Part shown: positions 9,252 to 17,214 of the stretch, piece after piece
Numbering within the stretch: position 1 is the first letter of the stretch
How the letters are laid out: each line of letters starts with the position of its first letter
From: Mycobacterium angelicum
GTDB taxonomy: Bacteria; Actinomycetota; Actinomycetes; Mycobacteriales; Mycobacteriaceae
Length of the DNA stretch: 64,000 nt
Direction of reading: 5' to 3'
Assembly: GCF_002086155.1 (NCBI RefSeq)
Contig: NZ_MVHE01000001.1
Location: 248,001 to 312,000, forward strand
Notes under the pieces: model-generated
What the model was told of the DNA's origin: nothing
Database searches by the model: none
Seen by the model: only the letters and a program-made list of their open reading frames with translations
Program-made: the position numbers and the translations under genes

Positions 9252-10733
9252 ATGCCTGTTCAACGTGTGACTCGTGTGGTCGCAACCGCGCTGGCCGTCG
9301 TGATCGTCATCGGCACCGGACTCGCATGGACCAACGTGCGCTCCTTCGAGGACGGCATCTTCCACATGTCCTCGCCTTCGCTGGGCCACGGCGCCGACGA
9401 CGGCGCGATCGACATTCTGCTGGTGGGCCTGGACAGCCGGACCGACGCGCACGGCAATCCGTTGACCGCCGAGGAACTGGCGACACTGCGGGCCGGCGAT
9501 GAAGAAGCGACCAACACCGACACGATCATCCTGATCCGCATCCCCAACAACGGGAGATCCGCGACGGCGATCTCCATTCCACGCGACTCCTACGTCGCCG
9601 CCCCCGGCCTGGGCAAGACCAAGATCAACGGCGTCTACGGTCAAACCAGAGAGATCAAGCGAACCAGCCTGGTGCAGGCGGGCGCCTCGGCCGCCGAAGC
9701 CGCGGCTGCCGGCACCGAGGCCGGACGCACCGCCCTGATCAAGACGGTCGCCGACCTCACCGGCGTCACCGTCGACCACTACGCCGAGATCGGCCTTCTC
9801 GGCTTCGCGCTGATCGCCGACGCGCTCGGCGGCGTCGACGTGTGCCTCAAAGACGCTGTATACGAACCACTTTCGGGCGCGGACTTCCCCGCGGGACGCC
9901 AGAAGCTCAACGGCCCGCAGGCGCTCAGCTTCGTGCGCCAGCGGCACGACCTGCCACGCGGCGACCTGGACCGGGTGGTGCGCCAGCAGGTGGTGATGGC
10001 GTCGCTGGCCCACCGGGTCATCTCCGGAAAGACGCTGTCCAGCCCGGCCACCCTCAAGCGCCTGGAACAGGCCGTGCAGCGCTCGGTGGTGATCTCCGCA
10101 GGATGGGACCTGTTGGACTTCGTCAAGCAGTTGCAGCAGCTGTCCGGCGGCAATGTGGCGTTCGCCACCATTCCGGTGCTCGACGGCTCCGGCTGGAGCG
10201 ACGACGGCATGCAAAGTGTGGTGCGGGTGGATCCGCATCAGGTTCAGGACTGGGTGGCCGGCCTGCTGCATGAGCAGTCCGAGGGCAAAACCGACGAGCT
10301 GGCCTACACGCCCGCCAAGACCACGGTGAACGTGGCCAACGACACCGACATCAACGGACTGGCGGCCGCGGTGTCGAACGTGCTGTCCGCCAAGGGGTTT
10401 GCTTCTGGCGACGTGGGCAATAACGACGCCGCCCACGTCAAGAAGAGCCAGGTGCGCGTCGCCAAGACCGACGACCTGGGCGCACAGGAGGTCGCCAAGC
10501 AGCTCGGCGGGTTGCCGGTGGTGGCCGATGCGTCGCTGCCGGCAGGGTCGGTGCGGGTGGTGCTGGCCAACGACTACACCGGTCCGGGCTCCGGACTCGA
10601 CGGCGCCGGCATGAACGGCCAAGTGGCCCCGGCCCGCGCGTCCAACGCCGGCTCCAACAACGGCTCTGACACCGCTCCCCCGCCGTCGCCGATCCTGACC
10701 GCCGGCGCCGACAAACCCGAGTGCATCAACTGA
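9252..10733 (+). CDS. lcp1: Lcp1, LytR-CpsA-Psr ligase (arabinogalactan to peptidoglycan)
   Basis: The 493-residue protein has an N-terminal membrane anchor (about residues 7-27), an extracytoplasmic LCP domain (DILLVGLDSRTD, TDTIILIRIP, SIPRDSYVAAPG, ALSFVRQRHDLPRGDLDRVVRQQ) and a C-terminal LytR_C domain (VNVANDTDINGLA, VRVVLANDYTGPG). The Arg and Asp residues in SRTD and PRDSY bind the pyrophosphate of the lipid-linked substrate. M. tuberculosis Rv3267 is the main ligase joining arabinogalactan to peptidoglycan. A GTG three bases upstream is an equal start candidate. The location opposite the linker genes rmlD-wbbL1 fits the pathway. Confidence 0.93.
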   Translation: MPVQRVTRVVATALAVVIVIGTGLAWTNVRSFEDGIFHMSSPSLGHGADDGAIDILLVGLDSRTDAHGNPLTAEELATLRAGDEEATNTDTIILIRIPNNGRSATAISIPRDSYVAAPGLGKTKINGVYGQTREIKRTSLVQAGASAAEAAAAGTEAGRTALIKTVADLTGVTVDHYAEIGLLGFALIADALGGVDVCLKDAVYEPLSGADFPAGRQKLNGPQALSFVRQRHDLPRGDLDRVVRQQVVMASLAHRVISGKTLSSPATLKRLEQAVQRSVVISAGWDLLDFVKQLQQLSGGNVAFATIPVLDGSGWSDDGMQSVVRVDPHQVQDWVAGLLHEQSEGKTDELAYTPAKTTVNVANDTDINGLAAAVSNVLSAKGFASGDVGNNDAAHVKKSQVRVAKTDDLGAQEVAKQLGGLPVVADASLPAGSVRVVLANDYTGPGSGLDGAGMNGQVAPARASNAGSNNGSDTAPPPSPILTAGADKPECIN

Positions 10734-11440
10734 ACACGCTCGCCGGGGCGATCCTGGATCCGATGCTGCGCACGGATCCGGTCGGCCCGCGCATCACCTA
10801 CTACGACGATGCGACCGGCGAGCGCATCGAACTGTCGGCCGTGACCCTGGCCAACTGGGCCGCCAAGACCGCAAACCTGCTGCGCGACGAGCTAGGCGCC
10901 GGGCCGGCCAGCCGGGTCGCGATCTTGTTGCCGGCGCATTGGCAGACGGCCGCGGTGCTGTTCGGCGTGTGGTGGATCGGTGCCGAGGCGGTGCTGGACG
11001 GTGCCGCCGATATCGCCTTGTGCACGGCCGAGAGGTTGGCGGAGGCCGACGCCGCGGTGGGCCTCGGCGGTGAAGTCGCGGTGCTGTCGCTGGACCCGTT
11101 CGGCAAGGCGGTGCCCGACCTCCCCATCGGGGTCACCGACTATGCGACGGCGGTGCGGGTGCACGGCGACCAGATGATCCCCGAACGGAATCCCGGCCCG
11201 GCGCTGGCTGGCCGGTCTGCCGAACAGATCCTGGCCGACTGCGAATCAGCCGCCACGGCAAAGGGTTTGACGCCGCAGGACCGCGTCCTTTCCAGTGCGT
11301 CCTGGGCCACGCCCGAGGAGTTGGTGGACGGCCTATTGGCGGTGCTGGCCGTCGGCGCCTCACTGGTCTACGTGGCCAACCCCGACCCAAACAGCCTGCA
11401 ACGCAAGACCGATACGGAAAAGGTCACCCGCACCTTCTAG
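10721..11440 (+). CDS. TIGR03089 family protein, truncated adenylation-domain fold
   Basis: The 239-residue protein (Rv3268-like) looks like the N-terminal part of an AMP-binding enzyme: ITYYDDATGERIELS and NLLRDELGAGPASRVAILLPAHWQ. It lacks the P-loop (SGTTGxPKG), the YGPTE-type motif and the C-terminal subdomain, so it cannot be a normal acyl-AMP ligase. It starts with GTG inside the lcp1 3' end (13-base overlap), so the two are probably co-translated. Function unknown; a role linked to lcp1 is only suggested by context. Confidence 0.85.
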   Translation: MHQLNTLAGAILDPMLRTDPVGPRITYYDDATGERIELSAVTLANWAAKTANLLRDELGAGPASRVAILLPAHWQTAAVLFGVWWIGAEAVLDGAADIALCTAERLAEADAAVGLGGEVAVLSLDPFGKAVPDLPIGVTDYATAVRVHGDQMIPERNPGPALAGRSAEQILADCESAATAKGLTPQDRVLSSASWATPEELVDGLLAVLAVGASLVYVANPDPNSLQRKTDTEKVTRTF

Positions 11441-11496
11441 TGCACTTCCAGCGCGCCCCCAATGGGCCTGTGCCACCGAACCGGCAATACATGTTG

Positions 11497-11508
11497 ATAT
11501 CGCGATAT
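11497..11508. promoter_or_regulatory. perfect 12-bp palindrome upstream of pacL1-ctpC
   Basis: ATATCGCGATAT is a perfect palindrome 52 bases upstream of the pacL1 ATG, inside an AT-rich patch (TTGATATCGCGATATTTCGA). Short AT-rich palindromes of this kind are typical operators for ArsR/SmtB or TetR regulators of metal efflux. The role here is inferred from position and symmetry only. Confidence 0.4.
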
Positions 11509-11560
11509 TTCGATGTTAGCGTCGACGGAAAGCAATCAACCACAGAGGAAGGTTTGGGCA

Positions 11561-11842
11561 ATGGCGGTGCAGGTGCTCTTGGCGAAGGCGGCAACAACGG
11601 TGATCACCGGATTGGCCGGGGTCACTGCGTACGAGGTGTTGCGCAAGGCCGCAAAGAAGGCACCGTTGCGCGAGACCGCCGTATCGGCCGCAGAGCTGAG
11701 CCTGCGCGGCACCCGCAAGGCCGAGGAAGCCGCCGAGTCCGCCCGGCTCAAGATCGCCGACGTGGTGGCCGAAGCCCGCGAGCGCATCGGCGAGGAGGCG
11801 CCCACCCCTGCCGTCAGCGAAGTCCACGACCACGACCACTGA
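11561..11842 (+). CDS. pacL1: PacL1, DUF1490 zinc-binding partner of CtpC
   Basis: The 93-residue protein has a hydrophobic N-terminal segment (LLAKAATTVITGLAGVTAYEVL), an alpha-helical charged middle, and a C-terminal His-Asp metal motif ending VHDHDH. In M. tuberculosis the product of rv3269 (PacL1) binds zinc through a C-terminal motif of this kind and assembles CtpC into membrane efflux platforms. The ATG at 11561 gives MAVQVLLAK, the family start, with GAGGAAGG upstream as ribosome site. It lies ten bases before ctpC, in one transcript. Confidence 0.92.
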   Translation: MAVQVLLAKAATTVITGLAGVTAYEVLRKAAKKAPLRETAVSAAELSLRGTRKAEEAAESARLKIADVVAEARERIGEEAPTPAVSEVHDHDH

Positions 11843-11851
11843 TCGCTGCTC

Positions 11852-14026
11852 ATGACCCTCGCGATTGTCAAAGAGGTCGCGCCGGCCGATGACCCCACTC
11901 TGCTGGTGGTTTCCGATGCGGCCGGGCGCATGCGGGTTCTGGTGGACTGGGTACGCGCCAACTCCCGGCGCGCGGTGGCGGTGGAGGAAGCCGTCGCCAA
12001 GCAGAACGGCGTGCGCGCCGTGCACGCCTACCCGCGCACCGGCTCCGTTGTCGTCTGGTATTCACCCAAGCGCTGCGACCGCTCGGAGGTATTGCAGGCC
12101 ATCAGTTCGGCCGCACATGTTGCGGCCGAACTGATCCCGGCGCGCGCGCCGCATTCGTCGGAGATCCGCAACACCGACGTGCTGCGCATGGTCATCGGCG
12201 GCGCGGCGCTGGCCCTACTCGGGGTGCGCCGCTATGTGTTCGCCCGGCCGCCGCTGCTGGGTCCGAGCGGCCGGCTGGTGGCCACCGGCGTCACCATCTT
12301 CACCGGCTACCCGTTCCTGCGCGGCGCCCTGCGCTCGGTGGGATCCGGCAAGCTCGGCACCGACGCGCTGGTCTCGGCGGCGACCGTGGCCAGCCTCATC
12401 CTGCGCGAGAACGTGGTCGCGCTGACCGTGCTGTGGCTGCTCAACATCGGGGAGTACCTGCAGGATCTGACGCTGCGCCGGACGCGGCGGGCCATCTCGG
12501 AGTTGCTGCGCGGCAGCCAGGACACGGCCTGGATCCGCCTGGCCGATGGCACCGAAGTACAGGTCCCGATCGACACCGTGCAGATCGGCGACGAGGTGGT
12601 GATCCACGACCACGTCGCCCTCCCGGTCGACGGTGAGGTGGTCGAGGGCGAGGCGGTGGTCAACCAGTCCGCGATCACCGGGGAGAACCTGCCGGTCAGC
12701 GTCGCCGTCGGAGCCCACGTCCACGCCGGCTCGGTGGTCGAGCGCGGGCGGCTGGTGGTGCGCGCCAAGGCCGTCGGCAACCAGACCACGATCGGACGCA
12801 TCATCACCAGAGTCGAAGAGGCGCAACACGATCGGGCACCGATCCAAACCGTCGGCGAGAACTTCTCCCGCCGCTTCGTGCCCACGTCGTTCATCGTCTC
12901 GGGCATCACGCTGTTGCTCACCGGCGACGTTCGGCGGGCGATGACCATGCTCCTGATCGCCTGCCCGTGCGCGGTGGGCCTGTCCACACCGACCGCGATC
13001 AGCGCCGCGATCGGCAACGGCGCGCGGCGCGGCATCCTGATCAAGGGCGGATCCCACCTCGAACAGGCGGGCCGGGTCGACGCGATCGTGTTCGACAAGA
13101 CCGGAACGCTGACCGTCGGGCGCCCGATAGTCACCAATATCGTTGCCATGCACAAGGATTGGGAGCCGGAGCAGGTGCTGGCCTACGCCGCCAGCTCGGA
13201 GATCCACTCCCGGCACCCGCTGGCCGAAGCGGTGATCCGCTCGACCGAGGAGCGCCACATCAGCATCCCGCCGCACGAGGAATGCGAAGTCCTCGTCGGA
13301 CTGGGCATGCGCACCTGGGCCGACGGGCGCACCCTGCTGCTGGGCAGCCCGTCGCTGCTGCGCTCGGAGAAGGTCAAGGTCACCAAGAAGGCCCAGGAGT
13401 GGGTCGACCGGTTGCGGGCCGAGGCCGAGACTCCGCTGCTGCTGGCCGTGGACGGCACGCTGGTGGGCCTGATCAGCCTGCGCGACGAGGTGCGGCCCGA
13501 GGCCGCCGAGGTGCTCACCCAGCTGCGTGCCAGCGGGGTTCGCCGCATCGTCATGCTCACCGGCGACCATCCCGACATCGCCAAGGTCGTCGCCGAGGAA
13601 CTGGGCATCGACGAATGGCGCGCCGAGGTCATGCCCGAGGACAAGCTCGAAGTGGTGCGCGAGCTACAGGACGACGGGTATGTCGTCGGGATGGTCGGCG
13701 ACGGCATCAACGACGCGCCCGCACTGGCCGCGGCCGACATCGGCATCGCCATGGGCCTGGCCGGAACCGACGTCGCGGTCGAAACCGCCGATGTGGCGCT
13801 GGCCAACGACGACCTGCATCGTCTGCTCGACGTGCGGGACCTGGGGTCGCGCGCGGTGGACGTCATTCGGGAGAACTACGGCATGTCGATTGCGGTCAAC
13901 GCCGCCGGCTTGTTGATCGGCGCCGGTGGCGCGCTGTCTCCGGTGCTGGCCGCGATCCTGCACAACGCCTCGTCGGTGGCGGTGGTGGCCAACAGTTCCC
14001 GGCTGATCCGCTATCGCCTGGATTGA
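11852..14026 (+). CDS. ctpC: CtpC, P1B-type metal-efflux ATPase
   Basis: The 724-residue P-type ATPase has TGEN in the actuator domain (AITGENLPV), the transmembrane metal motif CPC at about residues 371-373 (LIACPCAVG), the phosphorylated Asp in DKTGT (about residue 415), and the hinge motif VGDGINDAPAL. An N-terminal soluble part (about residues 1-95) has no CxxC. The M. tuberculosis ortholog pumps zinc (also reported for manganese) out of the cytosol. It follows pacL1 by nine bases and precedes a convergent cation-transporter-like gene. Confidence 0.95.
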   Translation: MTLAIVKEVAPADDPTLLVVSDAAGRMRVLVDWVRANSRRAVAVEEAVAKQNGVRAVHAYPRTGSVVVWYSPKRCDRSEVLQAISSAAHVAAELIPARAPHSSEIRNTDVLRMVIGGAALALLGVRRYVFARPPLLGPSGRLVATGVTIFTGYPFLRGALRSVGSGKLGTDALVSAATVASLILRENVVALTVLWLLNIGEYLQDLTLRRTRRAISELLRGSQDTAWIRLADGTEVQVPIDTVQIGDEVVIHDHVALPVDGEVVEGEAVVNQSAITGENLPVSVAVGAHVHAGSVVERGRLVVRAKAVGNQTTIGRIITRVEEAQHDRAPIQTVGENFSRRFVPTSFIVSGITLLLTGDVRRAMTMLLIACPCAVGLSTPTAISAAIGNGARRGILIKGGSHLEQAGRVDAIVFDKTGTLTVGRPIVTNIVAMHKDWEPEQVLAYAASSEIHSRHPLAEAVIRSTEERHISIPPHEECEVLVGLGMRTWADGRTLLLGSPSLLRSEKVKVTKKAQEWVDRLRAEAETPLLLAVDGTLVGLISLRDEVRPEAAEVLTQLRASGVRRIVMLTGDHPDIAKVVAEELGIDEWRAEVMPEDKLEVVRELQDDGYVVGMVGDGINDAPALAAADIGIAMGLAGTDVAVETADVALANDDLHRLLDVRDLGSRAVDVIRENYGMSIAVNAAGLLIGAGGALSPVLAAILHNASSVAVVANSSRLIRYRLD

Positions 14027-14036
14027 GGTTCAGCGT

Positions 14037-14726
14037 TCAGCAGCCGCAGTCGAGGCCACGCCAGGCCCGCACGCCCTGCCAGATCGCGAAGCCGGCGATG
14101 CCCAGCCCGATTGCCGGGTCAACCCACCAGCCGCCGGACCAGCACGCGGTGACCGCCAGGCCGACCAGCACCGCACCGGCCTGGGCGGCACACAGATAGT
14201 TCTGCGTGCCTTCGCCTTTGGTCGCCGCCGAACCCAGCCGCATGGCGAGCCCGTGCTTGACCCGGCCCAGGATCGGCATCAGCACCAGCGCGCCGGCGGT
14301 CAGGGCGATGCCGATCACCGAGGTTTCGGCGTGATGCTCGTTGACCAGGTAACGGATCGATTCGGCGGCGATGTAGGGCGCGGTGAGCCAGAACGACACC
14401 GCGACGCCGCGCTGGGCGCGCTGCTCGGCATGCTCGGACAGCGTGCGTTCGCCACTGAACCGCCACACCACCATGGCGCTGGCCAGTGCCTCGGCCCCGC
14501 CGCCGAGCGCCCAGCCGGTCAACGCCACCGAGCCGACCGCCAGGCCCTGCCAGATGCCGATCACTCCCTCGGAGAGCATGACGGCCAGACTGAGCCAGGC
14601 CAGCCGATGCGCCCAGCGCGCATTGCGGTGCCAAACGGCGTCCCGCGCCGGCGGAGCCGGAGCCTCGGTCGCCGAATGGTCACAGCACGCGGTGGCCGCG
14701 GTGGCCGTCTCAATCCCGGATTCCAT
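14037..14726 (-). CDS. cation-efflux-like membrane protein (Rv3271c-like)
   Basis: The 229-residue membrane protein has about six hydrophobic segments (for example LAWLSLAVMLSEGVIGIWQGLAV and TSVIGIALTAGALVLMPILG) and resembles cation diffusion facilitator transporters. Cysteines sit at both ends: TACCDHSATE near the N-terminus and CGC as the last three residues. The ATG at 14726 gives MESGIETATAAT, as in M. tuberculosis. It converges on ctpC with ten bases between stops. A role in metal handling is inferred from the family and the neighbour. Confidence 0.85.
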   Translation of the reverse strand: MESGIETATAATACCDHSATEAPAPPARDAVWHRNARWAHRLAWLSLAVMLSEGVIGIWQGLAVGSVALTGWALGGGAEALASAMVVWRFSGERTLSEHAEQRAQRGVAVSFWLTAPYIAAESIRYLVNEHHAETSVIGIALTAGALVLMPILGRVKHGLAMRLGSAATKGEGTQNYLCAAQAGAVLVGLAVTACWSGGWWVDPAIGLGIAGFAIWQGVRAWRGLDCGC

Positions 14727-14857
14727 CCCGACGATGTTAAAGGCAAGTCCGCCCGGGTGCCCGTTACGCCAGCTCAGGCGGTGCGGCGGAGAGCCGTCAG
14801 GAAGCGGGTACCTGGTGTGGTTAATCTGTCTAAGCAGTAACCGTCGAGGGGATCGCA

Positions 14858-15829
14858 ATGGGGCGCACCGACAACGACACCTGGGACATCGCGTCCAGCG
14901 TGGGCGCCACTGCCACCATGGTTGCCGCCGGACGCGCCCGCGCCAACCGAGCTGCCCTGATCGACGACCCGTTCGCCGAGCCGTTGGTCCGCGCGGTCGG
15001 CATCGACTTCTTCATCCGGTGGGCCAGCGGTGAACTGGATTCCGCCGACGTCGACATCGCCGATGCGCCCTGGGGCATGCAGCGCATGACCGATCAGCAG
15101 GCCGCCCGCACCCGCTTCATCGACGCGTTCTTCGCCCAGTGCCAACAAGGGGCCCGGCAAGACGGCATCCGCCAAGTGGTGCTGCTGGCCGCGGGTCTGG
15201 ATGCGCGTGGATACCGGCTGCCGTGGGCGGCCGGGACGACGGTCTTCGAGATCGACGTACCTAAAGTCGTCGAATTCAAGACCGCCACGCTGGCCGGTCT
15301 CGGTGCTGCCCCCATGGCCGACGTCCGCGGCGTGCCGGTCGATCTGCGTCACGACTGGCCCGCCGCGCTGCGCCAGGCCGGGTTCGACACCGGCCGACCC
15401 ACCGCCTGGGCCGCCGAGGGACTTTTCGGCTACCTGCCGCCGCAAGCGCAGGACCGGCTGCTGGACAGCATCACCGAGCTCAGTGCCGACGGCAGCCAGT
15501 TGATCGCCGAGGTCTTTTTCAGCGCACCGGCCAGCCGGGAGCTCTTCGACGCCATCTACCAACGCTGGTATGACCACGGACTCGACATCAGCATTCAAGA
15601 GCTGGGTTTCCCCGGTGCACGCAACGACGTGGCCACCTACCTGGCCGACCGGGGCTGGCGGGTGCAGCGCACCCCGATAAATAAACTGTTGGTGGACAAC
15701 GGATTTCGCCCGCATGCCGCCGTCGGCGCCAGCGCCGAGGAAGCCCTCTTCGCCGAGAACTACTTCTGCACAGCAGGTACAGGAAAGGCCGACCCACATG
15801 CCGAACGACAACGCCGCCAAGCCACTTGA
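14858..15829 (+). CDS. SAM-dependent methyltransferase, TIGR00027/LCM family
   Basis: The 323-residue protein starts [19 protein letters not shown] and has [15 protein letters not shown], the glycine-rich SAM motif of the large mycobacterial family of putative leucine-carboxyl-methyltransferase-like enzymes (many paralogs such as Rv0146, Rv1729c). [10 protein letters not shown] and the acidic [11 protein letters not shown] motif are also typical. Substrate unknown. AGGGGAT is the ribosome site. I do not place a copy here in M. tuberculosis, so this is probably lineage-specific. Its 3' end overlaps the CoA-transferase start by 32 bases. Confidence 0.88.
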   Translation: MGRTDNDTWDIASSVGATATMVAAGRARANRAALIDDPFAEPLVRAVGIDFFIRWASGELDSADVDIADAPWGMQRMTDQQAARTRFIDAFFAQCQQGARQDGIRQVVLLAAGLDARGYRLPWAAGTTVFEIDVPKVVEFKTATLAGLGAAPMADVRGVPVDLRHDWPAALRQAGFDTGRPTAWAAEGLFGYLPPQAQDRLLDSITELSADGSQLIAEVFFSAPASRELFDAIYQRWYDHGLDISIQELGFPGARNDVATYLADRGWRVQRTPINKLLVDNGFRPHAAVGASAEEALFAENYFCTAGTGKADPHAERQRRQAT

Positions 15830-16982
15830 CGGGTTTCGGGTACTCGACTTCACCCAGAATGTGGCCGGGCCGCTGGCCGGACAGATCCTGGCCGACCTCG
15901 GCGCCGAAGTCATCAAGATCGAAGCGCCCGGCGGCGAAGCGGCGCGCCAGATCACCTCGGTGCTGCCCGGACGGCCGCCGCTGGCCACCTACTTCCTGCC
16001 CAACAACCGGGGCAAGAAATCGGTCGCGGTGGATCTGACCACCGATGCGGCCAAACAGCAGATCCTGCGGCTGGCCGACACCGCCGACGTGGTGCTGGAG
16101 GGATTTCGGCCCGGCGTGATGGAGCGCATGGGCCTGGGCCCCGGCGAGCTGCGCGCCCGCAACCCGAAGCTGATCTATGCCCGCCTGTCGGCCTACGGCG
16201 GCAACGGCCCGCACGGCAGCCGGCCGGGCGTGGACCTGATGGTGGCTGCCGAGGCCGGCATGACCACCGGGATGCCCACGCCGGACGGCAAACCGCAGAT
16301 CATTCCGTTCCAGCTGGTCGACAACGCCAGCGGCCACGTGCTGGCCCAGGCGGTGCTGGCCGCGCTGCTCAACCGCGAGCGCCACGGGGTGGCCGACATC
16401 GTCCGGGTCGCCATGTACGACGTCGCGGTCAGCCTGCAGGCCAACCAGCTGACCATGCACCTCAACCGGCCGAGCGCCGACCAGCCCAAGCCGGTCGGTC
16501 CGCCAAAACCCAAGGGGCGCAAGAGCGTTGGCTTCGCCACTCAACCGTCAGACGCGTTCCGGGCCGCCGACGGCTACCTGGTCATCAGCGCCTATGTGCC
16601 CAAACACTGGGCGAAGCTCTGTGAGATCATCGGCCGCCCCGACCTGCTGAAAGACGAGCGATTCAGCGACCAGCGGGCCCGGGCGCTGAATTACCCGGAG
16701 TTGACCGAAGAACTGGAGTCGGCCCTGGCGGCCAAGACCGCGGCCGAATGGGTTGAGCTGCTGCACGAAGGCGGTCTGATGGCCTGCCTGGCCTACACCT
16801 GGAAGCAGGTGGTGGCGACCCCGCTGTTCGCCGAGAACGACCTCGCGCTTGAGGTGGGCAGCGGCGATGATGCGATCACGGTGATTCGTACCCCGGCGCG
16901 TTACTCCAGCTTCAGCGCTGCGGTCACCGACCCCCCGCCGGCGGCCGGCCAGCACAATGACGCGTTTCTGGTCGAATCCTGA
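15798..16982 (+). CDS. family III CoA-transferase (CaiB/BaiF), Rv3272-like
   Basis: The 394-residue protein has the family N-terminus [34 protein letters not shown] and the segment containing the usual catalytic Asp region ([14 protein letters not shown]). Such enzymes move CoA between carboxylic acids. The exact substrate cannot be read from sequence. The ATG at 15798 gives [12 protein letters not shown] with GAAAGG upstream. It overlaps the methyltransferase gene in another frame, so translation is probably coupled. Confidence 0.88.
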   Translation: MPNDNAAKPLDGFRVLDFTQNVAGPLAGQILADLGAEVIKIEAPGGEAARQITSVLPGRPPLATYFLPNNRGKKSVAVDLTTDAAKQQILRLADTADVVLEGFRPGVMERMGLGPGELRARNPKLIYARLSAYGGNGPHGSRPGVDLMVAAEAGMTTGMPTPDGKPQIIPFQLVDNASGHVLAQAVLAALLNRERHGVADIVRVAMYDVAVSLQANQLTMHLNRPSADQPKPVGPPKPKGRKSVGFATQPSDAFRAADGYLVISAYVPKHWAKLCEIIGRPDLLKDERFSDQRARALNYPELTEELESALAAKTAAEWVELLHEGGLMACLAYTWKQVVATPLFAENDLALEVGSGDDAITVIRTPARYSSFSAAVTDPPPAAGQHNDAFLVES

Positions 16983-17078
16983 ATTTCTCGCCTTAACCGC
17001 ATGGTTATTCTTTGAATTGGCCATGAATTGCCGCTGGGTTCGCCGGATGGCCGAATCCAGCACGGAGGATTTCCTCAT

Positions 17079-17159
17079 ATGACTTTTGCGGCCAACATGC
17101 ATTGGCGGCTCAAAAATGAGGCCTATCTCCCTTCCGACGCTCGGTGGACACTTGATTGA
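17079..17159 (+). CDS. possible 26-residue leader ORF before SulP-carbonic anhydrase
   Basis: An ATG at 17079 follows a strong ribosome site (GGAGG at 17064-17068) and opens a 26-codon frame beginning MTFAANMHWRLKNEAY, ending TGA at 17157-17159. The GGAGGA is next to TTTCCTC, so a small stem could hide the ribosome site. The reading frame ends 55 bases before the SulP gene. No homology recognised; it could be a regulatory leader peptide or chance. The rest of the gap 16983-17214 shows nothing else. Confidence 0.35.
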   Translation: MTFAANMHWRLKNEAYLPSDARWTLD

Positions 17160-17214
17160 CACGCAAGCCGATCTCCGCAGAAGAGCATCCGACCCGGCTC
17201 CGAGGAGTCCAAAG

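Noticed and set aside
9213..10622. 469-codon minus-strand frame opposite lcp1
   Set aside because: Shadow of the lcp1 gene; no family motif and composition biased to Val/Gly/His.
12215..13570. 451-codon open frame on the minus strand
   Set aside because: It lies wholly antisense to ctpC, has low-complexity Gly/Asp/Arg/His composition typical of GC-rich shadow frames, and ctpC is unmistakable.
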